Assembly: GCA_026984595.1 (NCBI GenBank)
Contig: JALSRW010000648.1
Location: 1-6,097, forward strand
Length of the DNA stretch: 6,097 nucleotides
Direction of reading: 5' to 3'
DNA from: Alphaproteobacteria bacterium
GTDB taxonomy: Bacteria; Pseudomonadota; Alphaproteobacteria; Geminicoccales; Geminicoccaceae
In this document: in pieces, positions 1 through 6,096 of the stretch
How the letters are laid out: each line of letters starts with the position of its first letter
Numbering within the stretch: the first letter of the stretch is position 1
The notes under the pieces: generated by a model
What the model was told of the DNA's origin: nothing
Database searches by the model: none
Seen by the model: the letters and a program-made list of their open reading frames with translations, nothing else
Made by a program: the position numbers and the translations under genes

Positions 1-204
1 CTGGTCGATCAGGATCGGCACCCGCCTCCCCGCTCCGAGTGTCCGCAATTCCGCCGTCAGCCGACGCAACTGCCCGGGATCGGCACAATTGCGGGCGAAC
101 AGGATGAAGCCCAACGGCGGCCGCGCAGCGAAGACTTCCCGCTCCAAGGCCGTCAGCTCGGTTCCCGCGATCCCCAGGATCACCGGGCGCGGGGCTCGGC
201 TCAC
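1..204 (-). CDS. nagZ: Beta-N-acetylhexosaminidase NagZ, N-terminal fragment
   Basis: Only the first 68 codons are in the window; the frame is open to the left edge, so the gene is cut by the window and not broken. The visible protein has the start of a glycoside hydrolase family 3 TIM barrel: a short strand (PVILGIAGTEL, residues 7-17), then PLGFILFARNC (residues 30-40), a DPGQLRRLTAELR helix (42-54) and VPILIDQ (62-68), where the family continues into the EGGRV region. Known NagZ enzymes are cytoplasmic and remove N-acetylglucosamine from anhydro-muropeptides during peptidoglycan recycling. The start is GTG at 204-202, sharing a GTGA overlap with the stop of the SPOR gene. No strong Shine-Dalgarno precedes it, which fits translational coupling. 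The catalytic residues lie outside the window, so activity cannot be judged. Assignment rests on the distinctive N-terminus and on position after a SPOR gene. Confidence 0.9.
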   Translation of the reverse strand, partial: MSRAPRPVILGIAGTELTALEREVFAARPPLGFILFARNCADPGQLRRLTAELRTLGAGRRVPILIDQ

Positions 205-1241
205 CGCACCGGTCCGACCACGAAGCAGTCGCCGCCGGCCTCGCGGATCCGGGCACAGCGGGAACGCGCGTCCTCGCGGCTCGCGAACGCCCCGGCCTGG
301 ATCCGGTACAGGGTGCCGCCGGCGGTTCGGGCCGGCTGCACCACGGGTTCGAGTCCCTCGAGAAGGGCGCCGTAGCGCTGCCGGAAGCGCTCCCAGGCCC
401 GCGAAGCGGCGGCCTCGTCGCTGAGTGCCGCGAGCTGGATGCGGAAGATTTCGGTGGGCTCGGCGGCGGTCGCCGGCGGTGGCGGGCTTTCGCGCGCGGC
501 GAGCACCGACGGCCCTGCAGGCGCCTTCCCGGTATCCGGCGGTACTGCGGGAGAGACCTCGACGGCGGCCTCCGGGGCGGTGCCGCCGGTTGCAGCGGGC
601 GTGGTTCCGGCCGCCGGCGCGATCGCCGCCAGATCGCGAGCGCCTTCCGTGTCCCCGAGTTCTTCGGCGAGCAGCTTTTCGGGCATCGGCGTGGGCATGT
701 CGCCGGTGGCGACTCCGCTGGTGCCGGGCAGCAGGGGCTGGGTGCTCGGCTCCCCGGGCGCCGCCAGCGACGCACCGCTGCCGGCCTCCGTCGGCGCCTC
801 GCCGCCCGGCTTCGCCGTCTCGACGGTCTGCGGCGGTGCCGTGGGGGGTTCCTCGGGTGGCGGCAGCAGCTCCCGGGCGGAGCGTGCGGGCGGCTCCTGC
901 GCGGGCAGGATGCGCTCGGTCCCGGGCGGCTCTTCCCCTCCCTCCAGCACCGTCACGATCGGCGCCGATTCGTTGAGCACCGGCAGACCGCCCGGCTCCT
1001 CCGGTCTGGTCCGGTAGGGGCCCTCGGGGGCGCGCACCAGCTTCGGCTCGCCGCGCAGCAGATCCTGCGCCTCCCGGTAGGCGTACCATGCGACCACTCC
1101 GAACAGACCGAACATGGCGATCAGCCCGCCGGTGATCACCAGCCGCTTGCGGTTGCCCGCCGCATGTTCCCGCCCGCTCGATGGCATCCGCCCCGAAGGC
1201 TGCGAGCCCGCCGATCCTTCTCCATTGGTTGCCACGGCCAT
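201..1241 (-). CDS. SPOR domain-containing inner-membrane protein
   Basis: The protein has 346 residues. A short polar N-terminus ends in basic NRKR (30-33), followed by one membrane segment at about 34-54 (hydrophobic, with GLFGVVAWYAY), predicting a cytoplasmic N-terminus and a periplasmic remainder. Residues 60-262 are a Pro/Ala/Glu-rich linker that looks disordered. Near its start is a more conserved-looking part, with RPEEPGGLPV (79-88) and ELLPPPEEPP (124-133). Residues 264-346 form a SPOR domain with the two half-repeats FRIQLAAL (266-273) and YRIQAGAF (312-319). SPOR domains bind glycan strands stripped of stem peptides, often at division sites; the specific role here is unknown. The ATG at 1241 lies only a few bases from the GAGAGGGG at 1249-1242; the GTG at codon 3 (1235-1233) has better spacing and could be the true start. 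The gene lies between argS and nagZ and overlaps nagZ by 4 bp. Confidence 0.88.
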   Translation of the reverse strand: MAVATNGEGSAGSQPSGRMPSSGREHAAGNRKRLVITGGLIAMFGLFGVVAWYAYREAQDLLRGEPKLVRAPEGPYRTRPEEPGGLPVLNESAPIVTVLEGGEEPPGTERILPAQEPPARSARELLPPPEEPPTAPPQTVETAKPGGEAPTEAGSGASLAAPGEPSTQPLLPGTSGVATGDMPTPMPEKLLAEELGDTEGARDLAAIAPAAGTTPAATGGTAPEAAVEVSPAVPPDTGKAPAGPSVLAARESPPPPATAAEPTEIFRIQLAALSDEAAASRAWERFRQRYGALLEGLEPVVQPARTAGGTLYRIQAGAFASREDARSRCARIREAGGDCFVVGPVR

Positions 1242-1249
1242 CCCCTCTC
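1242..1249 (-). promoter_or_regulatory. Shine-Dalgarno sequence of the SPOR gene
   Basis: GAGAGGGG on the minus strand abuts the annotated ATG at 1241-1239. The purine run is too close to that ATG for ideal spacing, but about 6-8 bases upstream of the in-frame GTG at 1235-1233. It therefore bears on the start choice of the SPOR gene. Confidence 0.55.
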
Positions 1250-1254
1250 GCCGG

Positions 1255-1272
1255 GCGGTCGTCGCCGACCGC
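1255..1272 (-). other. Intercistronic hairpin between argS and the SPOR gene
   Basis: Directly after the argS stop codon the minus strand reads GCGGTCG, GCGA, CGACCGC: a perfect 7-bp stem closed by a GCGA loop, which fits the stable GNRA tetraloop class. It ends 5 bases before the Shine-Dalgarno sequence of the SPOR gene. No T-run follows, so it is not a standard intrinsic terminator. Possible roles are protecting the argS 3' end, marking an RNA processing point, or tuning translation of the next gene. The structure is read from the sequence; any function is inference. Confidence 0.6.
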
Positions 1273-3021
1273 TCAATGCATCTCCTCGACCGGGGTTACG
1301 CCCATCAGCCGCAGCCCGTTGGCGATCACGATCCGCACCGCCGCCAGCATGGCCAGACGCGCGGTCGTCAACCCGGGCTCCGCACCGATCAGGAAACGCA
1401 GTCCCGGCTCTTCTTTACCTCGCGTCCACAGCGCATGAAAAGCACTTGCGAGATCGTGCAGGTAGAAGGCGATGCGATGTGGCTCGAAACTGCGGGCGGC
1501 ACCCTCGACCAGACGCGGCCAGCCGGCCATCTGCCGGATCAGTTCGAGTTCGGCCGGATCCCGCAGCCCCTCGAGCGGTGCCCCGGCCAGTGCTTCGGGA
1601 TCGGTGGGCAGACCGGCCTCGGTGGCATTGCGGAACACCGAGCAGATCCGTGCATGCGCATACTGGACGTAGAAAACCGGATTGTCCTTGGACTGTTCGA
1701 CCACTTTCTCGAGATCGAACTCCAGCGGTGCATCGTTCTTGCGGGTGAGCATGATGAACCGGAACACATCCTTGCCCACCTCCTCGACGACGTCGCGCAA
1801 CCATATGATACGCCCGGCTCTTTTCGACATTTTGAGGGGCTCGCCGCCGGCATAGAGACGCACGAGCTGGCAGAGCTTGACGACGAGCTCGGCCCGGCCT
1901 TCACCCAATGCTTTCACCGCCGCCTGCATCCGCTTGACATAACCGCCGTGATCGGCGCCCCAGACGTCGATCAGGACCTCCGCACCGCGGCGGATCTTGT
2001 CGAGGTGGTAGGCGAGATCGGCGGCGAAATAGGTCCAGGCTCCGTTGGAGCGTTTGAGCGGGCGGTCGATATCGTCGCCGAAGGCGGTCGATTTGAAGAG
2101 GAGCTGCGGGGTCGGCTCCCAATCCTCCATCTGCTTGCCCTTGGGCGGCGGCAGGGTGCCCACGTACACGAGCCCCTGCTTCTCCAGGAAGGAGATGGCC
2201 TCCTCGATGCGGCCGGCGGCAATGAGCTCGCGCTCGGAGACGAACACATCGTGATGGACGCCGAGCGCGGCCAGGTCCTCGCGGATGCGGGCCAGCATCG
2301 CCTCCACGCCCTCGCGGCCGAACAACTCCAGCCATTCCTCCTCGGGGCGACCCAGCCAGCGATCACCGTCCCGTTCGAGGATCGCCCGGGCCACCGGTAC
2401 CAGCTCCTCCAGCGGATAGAGCCCCTCCGGCATCGGCCCGGGATCCTCGCCCAGGAGTTCGCGGTAGCGGTGATGGATCGAGCGGGCCATGGCCTCGATC
2501 TGGGCACCCCCGTCGTTGACGTAATATTCGCGGGTCACCCGGTATCCCGCGAAATCCAGAAGATTCGCCAGGGCATCGCCGTAGACGGTGCCTCTGCCAT
2601 GGCCCACGTGCAGCGGCCCGGTGGGATTGGCGGAGCAGTATTCGTCGTTGACCGGCTGCCCGCGACCGAGATCGCAGCGCCCGTAATCGGCACCCGCCCG
2701 CAGCACCGCGGGAATCTGGCGGCGCCAGAGATCGTCCGAAAGACGCACATTGAGAAAACCCGGCGGGGCCACCTCCACCGCTACGATTTCCGGCGCCGAC
2801 TCGATCTCCTGCCGCAGCAATGCCGCCAACTCGAGAGGCTTGCAGCGGGCCTCGCGGGCCAGCACCAGAGCGGCGTTGGTGGCCATGTGACCGTGGGCGG
2901 GATCGCGCGGCGGTTCCACCGAAATGCGCCCGAGGTCGAGCGCGGTCGGCAGTTCGCCTCGTTTCTGCAGAGCCGCGACCGCGGCCGCGACGGTGTCCCG
3001 GAACTCTTGGAAAACGTTCAT
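1273..3021 (-). CDS. argS: Arginyl-tRNA synthetase (class I)
   Basis: This 582-residue cytoplasmic enzyme charges tRNA-Arg with arginine using ATP, and its length is normal for the family. Residues about 4-92 form the N-terminal additional domain that contacts the tRNA D-loop. The Rossmann catalytic core follows, with the HIGH-type motif HVGH at 138-141 within ANPTGPLHVGHGRG, the conserved EYYVNDGG at 165-172, WGADHGGYVKRM at 354-365, and the KMSKS-type loop as KMSKR at 397-401. From about 455 (QYAHARICSVFR) to the end is the alpha-helical DALR anticodon-binding domain, closing with GLRLMGV. The start is ATG at 3021, which gives a family-like N-terminus (MNVFQEFRDTV) and a 4-bp ATGA overlap with the dgt stop. 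The frame stays open to 3168, but those residues are Arg/Pro-rich and lie over the end of dgt. No clear Shine-Dalgarno precedes the ATG, suggesting coupling to dgt translation. Confidence 0.97.
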   Translation of the reverse strand: MNVFQEFRDTVAAAVAALQKRGELPTALDLGRISVEPPRDPAHGHMATNAALVLAREARCKPLELAALLRQEIESAPEIVAVEVAPPGFLNVRLSDDLWRRQIPAVLRAGADYGRCDLGRGQPVNDEYCSANPTGPLHVGHGRGTVYGDALANLLDFAGYRVTREYYVNDGGAQIEAMARSIHHRYRELLGEDPGPMPEGLYPLEELVPVARAILERDGDRWLGRPEEEWLELFGREGVEAMLARIREDLAALGVHHDVFVSERELIAAGRIEEAISFLEKQGLVYVGTLPPPKGKQMEDWEPTPQLLFKSTAFGDDIDRPLKRSNGAWTYFAADLAYHLDKIRRGAEVLIDVWGADHGGYVKRMQAAVKALGEGRAELVVKLCQLVRLYAGGEPLKMSKRAGRIIWLRDVVEEVGKDVFRFIMLTRKNDAPLEFDLEKVVEQSKDNPVFYVQYAHARICSVFRNATEAGLPTDPEALAGAPLEGLRDPAELELIRQMAGWPRLVEGAARSFEPHRIAFYLHDLASAFHALWTRGKEEPGLRFLIGAEPGLTTARLAMLAAVRIVIANGLRLMGVTPVEEMH

Positions 3022-4169
3022 AGGCGGTAACGTGCCAGTTTGAAGAGACGGTCGTGTTCGTCGAGAGCGTAGCGATCGGTCATGCCGGCGATGTAGTCGC
3101 GCACGGTTTCCGCCGTCCGACGACTGCCGGGCTCGCCGGCCAGCCGGCGCCAGCGGTTCGGCAGGCACTGGGGGGCGGAGAGAAAGGCCTCGAACAGCTC
3201 GTGCACCAGCCGCTGCGCCTTGAGCGCCATGCGGTTGACCTTGTAGTGGCGATACACCCGCTCGTGCAAGAAGGCGCGAAGCGCGGCGAGCTGTTCCGCC
3301 ACCTCCCCGGAGAAGGCGACCAGCCGCTCGGCATCGCGGATCTCGGCGACGCTCGTCGGCGCCAGGGCTTCCAGTCGCCTGCGGGTCTCCGCCAGGAGAT
3401 CGGTCACCAGCCGGTCGATCAGTCTCCGCACCGTTTCGTGGGCGAAACGTTCCGGCTCGCAGCGGCCGTAACGATCGAGAATGGCGGCCACGGCGGGAGC
3501 CGCCAGCGGCACCTCGGCGAGCTCTTCGATGGTGAAGAACCCGGCCCGCAGCCCGTCATCGACGTCGTGGCTGCAATAGGCGATGTCGTCGCTGATGGCG
3601 GCGATCTGGGCCTCGAGCGGGGGCTGCAGCGGCAGGGCGAAGCGCCCGGCCAGGGGATGGGCGGCGATCACCGCCGGCACATGGCCGCGCAGCGGGCCGT
3701 TGTGCTTGACCACGCCCTCCAGGGTCTCGGCCGTCAGATTGAGGCCATCGAAGGCGGCGTAGCGACGCTCCAATACGGTCAGCACCCGGAAGGTCTGGAG
3801 ATTGTGATCGAAGCCGCCGAAGCCGCGCAGGGCCTCGTCGAGCGCCACCTCGCCGGCGTGGCCGAAGGGGCTGTGGCCGAGATCGTGGGCCAGCGCGATG
3901 GCCTCCCCGAGATCCTCGTTGACGGCCAGCGCCCGGCAGATGGTGCGGGCGATCTGCGCCACCTCCAGGGAGTGGGTCAGGCGGGTACGGAAATGGTCGC
4001 CTTCGAAATTGACGAAGACCTGGGTCTTGTATTCGAGCCGCCGGAAGGCGGTGGCATGGACGATCCGGTCGCGATCCCGCTGATGCGGCGTGCGCAGCCG
4101 GCTTTCCGGCTCCTCGTGCTGGCGGCCGGCGCTCTGTTCCGGCCGGCAGGCGTAGGCTGAAAGCTGCAT
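3018..4169 (-). CDS. dgt: Deoxyguanosinetriphosphate triphosphohydrolase-like protein (HD domain)
   Basis: This 383-residue member of the dGTPase (Dgt type 2) branch of the HD superfamily is likely to hydrolyse dNTPs to deoxynucleoside and triphosphate, thereby shaping dNTP pools; the true substrate is not known for most such proteins. Metal-binding residues are visible: H66 in RTRLTHSLEV, H95-D96 in IALAHDLGHSPFGHAGE, and an Asp of ISDDIAY (194-195). RDRDRIVHATAFRRLEYKTQVF (31-52, shown here in part as RDRDRI and FRRLEYKTQVF) and the KHNGPL stretch near 155-160 are also typical. The start is ATG at 4169, preceded by a tandem GAGGAG Shine-Dalgarno; it gives MQLSAYACRPEQSAGR, like alphaproteobacterial relatives. 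The open frame extends to 4379, but those residues lie under divergent erpA and are not family-like. dgt is the first gene of the cluster and overlaps argS by 4 bp. Confidence 0.94.
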   Translation of the reverse strand: MQLSAYACRPEQSAGRQHEEPESRLRTPHQRDRDRIVHATAFRRLEYKTQVFVNFEGDHFRTRLTHSLEVAQIARTICRALAVNEDLGEAIALAHDLGHSPFGHAGEVALDEALRGFGGFDHNLQTFRVLTVLERRYAAFDGLNLTAETLEGVVKHNGPLRGHVPAVIAAHPLAGRFALPLQPPLEAQIAAISDDIAYCSHDVDDGLRAGFFTIEELAEVPLAAPAVAAILDRYGRCEPERFAHETVRRLIDRLVTDLLAETRRRLEALAPTSVAEIRDAERLVAFSGEVAEQLAALRAFLHERVYRHYKVNRMALKAQRLVHELFEAFLSAPQCLPNRWRRLAGEPGSRRTAETVRDYIAGMTDRYALDEHDRLFKLARYRL

Positions 4170-4173
4170 GGGG

Positions 4174-4187
4174 CTCCTCGCTCCTCG
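4174..4187 (-). promoter_or_regulatory. dgt: Tandem Shine-Dalgarno sequence of dgt
   Basis: The minus strand carries CGAGGAG twice in perfect tandem, so two GAGGAG ribosome-binding cores lie in front of the ATG at 4169. The nearer core is 4 bases from the start codon and the farther one 11 bases. Between them they bracket the optimal distance. This settles the dgt start at 4169 over upstream alternatives. Confidence 0.75.
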
Positions 4188-4224
4188 CCGGTGGCCCGTG
4201 CGGCATTGTCCGCATCCGGATTCT

Positions 4225-4252
4225 TTGACACTATGCCCGGTGCCCCTAGATT
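4225..4252 (+). promoter_or_regulatory. erpA: Predicted sigma-70-type promoter of erpA
   Basis: A perfect -35 hexamer TTGACA (4225-4230) is followed after 16 bp by TAGATT (4247-4252), which matches four of six positions of the -10 consensus. Transcription would begin near 4258-4260, leaving a leader of about 25-35 bases before erpA. The AT-richer hexamers stand out in a GC-rich region. No equally good promoter is visible facing dgt on the other strand; CATAGT on the minus strand around 4229-4234 is a weak -10 candidate with no convincing -35. Confidence 0.6.
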
Positions 4253-4272
4253 GAGGAAGGCACGAACCGGGC
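4235..4272. repeat. Inverted repeat across the erpA promoter
   Basis: GCCCGGT (4235-4241) and ACCGGGC (4266-4272) are perfect 7-bp inverted arms separated by 24 bp. The interval contains the predicted -10 box and the expected transcription start of erpA. A shorter GCC/GGC pairing (4242-4244 with 4259-4261) could extend it imperfectly. It could be an operator for a dimeric regulator, but it does not resemble an IscR or iron-box motif that I recognise. In this GC content chance is also possible. Confidence 0.35.
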
Positions 4273-4293
4273 AAGGAAACCGTGGTGGCAGTG

Positions 4294-4641
4294 ATGACCG
4301 AAGGCGCGAGGCCGACCCCCCTCACCATCTCCGACAGCGCCGCCCGCCGTATACGGCAGATCCTCGCCGAGGAACACACTCCCGGCCTGCGGCTGCGACT
4401 GAGCGTCGATGGCGGCGGCTGTTCGGGCTTTCAGTACAAATTCGCCCTCGACGACCGCTCCGAGCCCGGTGATGTGGAGGTCGAGAAGGACGGGGCACGG
4501 GTGGTGATCGACGGCATGTCGCTCATGTTCCTGCTCGGCGCCGAGCTCGATTTCGTCGAGGATCTGACCGGCGCCTATTTCCGCGTCCACAATCCCAATG
4601 CCAAGGCCTCCTGCGGCTGCGGCACCTCCTTCGCCATCTGA
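4294..4641 (+). CDS. erpA: Iron-sulfur cluster insertion protein ErpA (A-type carrier)
   Basis: This 115-residue A-type carrier (HesB/IscA superfamily) passes Fe-S clusters to apo-enzymes in the cytoplasm. The three ligand cysteines are present: C43 in VDGGGCSGFQY (38-48) and C107 and C109 in the C-terminal NPNAKASCGCGTSF (100-113). The NPNAK...CGCG tail favours ErpA over IscA or SufA. From the ATG at 4294 the length is close to the roughly 114 residues of known ErpA. GTG codons at 4282 and 4285 are in frame and lie nearer the AAGGAA at 4273-4278, so a protein 3-4 residues longer is possible. It is divergent from dgt, as I recall for many alphaproteobacteria, and is driven by the promoter at 4225-4252. 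Its stop lies 7 bp from the end of a convergent gene, with no terminator hairpin visible between them. Confidence 0.93.
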   Translation: MTEGARPTPLTISDSAARRIRQILAEEHTPGLRLRLSVDGGGCSGFQYKFALDDRSEPGDVEVEKDGARVVIDGMSLMFLLGAELDFVEDLTGAYFRVHNPNAKASCGCGTSFAI

Positions 4642-4648
4642 CCGCTTC

Positions 4649-5362
4649 TCAGAACAGGCTGCCCTGGACCGCACGCGGCGTCGCCGGAAGGTCCTCCGCA
4701 TCGCGGTCGAGGAGGGCCGGATCGTCGTTGGCCGGGCTGTTGACCCGCCGGCTCACCGGCCAGGCGTCCATCGTGACCGGGTGATGCTCCAGGAGCTCCC
4801 GCAGCATCGCCGGATCGCGCAGCTCCGGATCGAGCCAGGCGTCCCACTGCTCCGGCGGGACCACCACCGGCATGCGATGGTGGATTTCCCGGATCTCCGG
4901 GCTGGCGGGGCGGGTGAGGATGGCGAAGCTCTCGTGGATGGTGCCGTCCTCCAGCCGCGTCGCCTGCCAGATGCCGGCCATGGCCATCGGCGTGCCCTCG
5001 CCGAGACGGACGAAATGCGGCCGGCTCGCCCCCCTGCCCCGCTTCTGCCATTCGTAGAAACCATCGGCCGGCACCAGACAACGGCGCCGGCGGAAGGCTG
5101 CGCGGAACATCGGCTTGTCGGCGGCGGTCTCGTAGCGGGCGTTGATCTGGCGGCCGGGATCACGGGCATCGCGCATCCAGGGGGCGAGCAGCCCCCAGCG
5201 CAGCAGCACCGCCTCGCGCGTCCCTTCCGGGCCGCTGCGGATCACCGACACCTCGCTGTCGGGCGCGATGTTCCAGCGGGCGGCATAGCCCGCCGGCGGC
5301 GGACAGCCGAACAGCTCCCGGAAGCGGGCCGGGGTGATGGAAAGCGCGAAACGTCCGCACAT
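4649..5362 (-). CDS. SRAP family abasic-site DNA-protein crosslinking protein (YedK/HMCES-type)
   Basis: The 237-residue protein has the full set of SRAP active-site residues: Cys2, exposed after Met removal, in MCGRF; N74 in INARYETA (73-80); E104 in DGFYEW (100-105); and H161 in IHHRMPVV (160-167). RWNIAP (29-34) and the WGLLAPWM stretch (56-63) are also typical, as is HPVTMDAWPVSRRVN near the end. Characterised members bind single-stranded DNA and form a thiazolidine crosslink from Cys2 to the abasic site, protecting it from cleavage during replication. The start at 5362 is fixed by the need for Cys at position 2, and GAGAGG at 5376-5371 lies 8 bases upstream. The frame is open to 5485, but the extra residues are under the next gene. 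It follows the kinase-like gene after 20 bp, so the two are probably co-transcribed. Similar to YedK; that symbol is not applied because it is the E. coli name. Confidence 0.93.
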   Translation of the reverse strand: MCGRFALSITPARFRELFGCPPPAGYAARWNIAPDSEVSVIRSGPEGTREAVLLRWGLLAPWMRDARDPGRQINARYETAADKPMFRAAFRRRRCLVPADGFYEWQKRGRGASRPHFVRLGEGTPMAMAGIWQATRLEDGTIHESFAILTRPASPEIREIHHRMPVVVPPEQWDAWLDPELRDPAMLRELLEHHPVTMDAWPVSRRVNSPANDDPALLDRDAEDLPATPRAVQGSLF

Positions 5363-5382
5363 CGGTTCGACCTCTCGAGGGC

Positions 5383-6096
5383 TCACGCTTCCAGCAGGCG
5401 GCGAATCTCCGCGGCGATCTCCGGCAGCGGCCGCGCCGCATCCACCCGCCGCCAGGAGATCCTCGACGGATCGATGGAACGGCATTGGCGGCGCAGGACG
5501 GCGATGTCGGCATCCGAAGCATCGCCGCGACGGGCCGCCACCCGCGCCTCCAGCACCTCGAGCGGCGCTTCCAGCCAGATGCCCAGAAACCGGGCTCCAT
5601 GGGCCCGGGCCACCGCCTCGATGCCGCGGCGCTGCGCGGCATCGCCGTACACCCCGTCACAGATGACGCTGCGCCCCCCGGCCAGCAAGAGGGCGGCCCG
5701 CCTTTCGAGGGTATCGAACACCCGGTGGCTGATCTCCGCCCGATAGGCGGTGGACGGGAGGCGGGTTTCGGGGCGGCGCCCGAACAGCCGTTTGCGGATC
5801 ACGTCGCTTCGCAGGATCATCGCGCCGGGCATGGGATCGAGGGCCGGTGCGAGCTCGCGCGCCACGCTCGACTTGCCGCTTCCGGAAAGGCCGCCGATCG
5901 CCAGCAGACGCGGCCGTACCGGTGTCAATGCTGCCAGGGCGAGAGCGAGATAGTTCCGGGCCGCGGCGATCCGGGCATCGCGGGCGGCGGCATCGCCGCC
6001 GAGCCGGGCGGCGAGCCCCTCGACCTTGGCCCGGATCGTCGCCCGCACCGCGAGGAACAGCGGCATCAGTGCCTGCCCCTCGTCCTCCCAGACCTC
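5383..6096 (-). CDS. P-loop kinase-like ATPase, C-terminal part of a probable phosphotransferase-ATPase fusion (partial)
   Basis: The C-terminal 237 codons, all that is visible, are open to the right edge. Numbered from the first in-frame ATG (6066), the Walker A motif GLSGSGKS is at 59-66, RSDVIRKRLFG at 86-96, a Walker B-like VICDGVY at 134-140 and a basic ARVAARRGDASDAD lid at 174-187, as in small nucleotide or sugar kinases of the AAA_33 type. Before it lies EGQALMPLFLAVRATIRAKV, a helical segment I recall from the end of the aminoglycoside phosphotransferase-like domain of two-domain alphaproteobacterial proteins (about 500 residues). This suggests the N-terminal domain is outside the window. 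A shorter protein starting at 6066, with GAGGGG about 10 bases upstream, is the alternative. The substrate is unknown; drug resistance should not be inferred. The gene is followed after 20 bp by the SRAP gene. Confidence 0.82.
   Translation of the reverse strand, partial: EVWEDEGQALMPLFLAVRATIRAKVEGLAARLGGDAAARDARIAAARNYLALALAALTPVRPRLLAIGGLSGSGKSSVARELAPALDPMPGAMILRSDVIRKRLFGRRPETRLPSTAYRAEISHRVFDTLERRAALLLAGGRSVICDGVYGDAAQRRGIEAVARAHGARFLGIWLEAPLEVLEARVAARRGDASDADIAVLRRQCRSIDPSRISWRRVDAARPLPEIAAEIRRLLEA

Noticed and set aside
439..1017. Plus-strand Gly/Ser/Ala-rich frame opposite the SPOR linker
   Set aside because: This is the reverse reading of a low-complexity Pro/Ala/Glu-coding stretch; the SPOR frame has a membrane segment and a SPOR domain.
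442..1075. Possible tandem repeats in the Pro/Ala-rich SPOR linker
   Set aside because: Composition is biased but I see no regular repeat unit at DNA or protein level.
1114..3030. 638-codon open frame on the plus strand opposite argS
   Set aside because: It lies antisense to a full-length argS with all catalytic motifs. Long antisense frames arise from third-position G/C bias, and its translation shows no family features.
3022..3168. N-terminal extension of argS
   Set aside because: The extra 49 residues are Arg-rich, lie inside dgt, and are not part of the ArgS fold; ATG at 3021 gives the normal N-terminus.
3054..4160. 368-codon open frame on the plus strand opposite dgt
   Set aside because: It is antisense to nearly all of dgt, in the same relative phase as the frame opposite argS, and has no recognisable motifs or ribosome site.
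4170..4379. N-terminal extension of dgt into erpA
   Set aside because: It crosses the promoter region and the start of erpA; the tandem Shine-Dalgarno and family-like N-terminus place the start at 4169.
5363..5485. N-terminal extension of the SRAP protein
   Set aside because: SRAP catalysis needs Cys at position 2 after Met removal, so the start must be at 5362.
4598..5746. 382-codon open frame on the plus strand opposite the SRAP and kinase-like genes
   Set aside because: It starts inside erpA and runs antisense through two genes with clear active sites; it is Arg/Ala/Pro-rich and not family-like.
5383..6066. Antibiotic resistance gene
   Set aside because: Proteins of this type are often labelled aminoglycoside phosphotransferase/ATP-binding, but only the P-loop domain is visible and nothing indicates a drug substrate.
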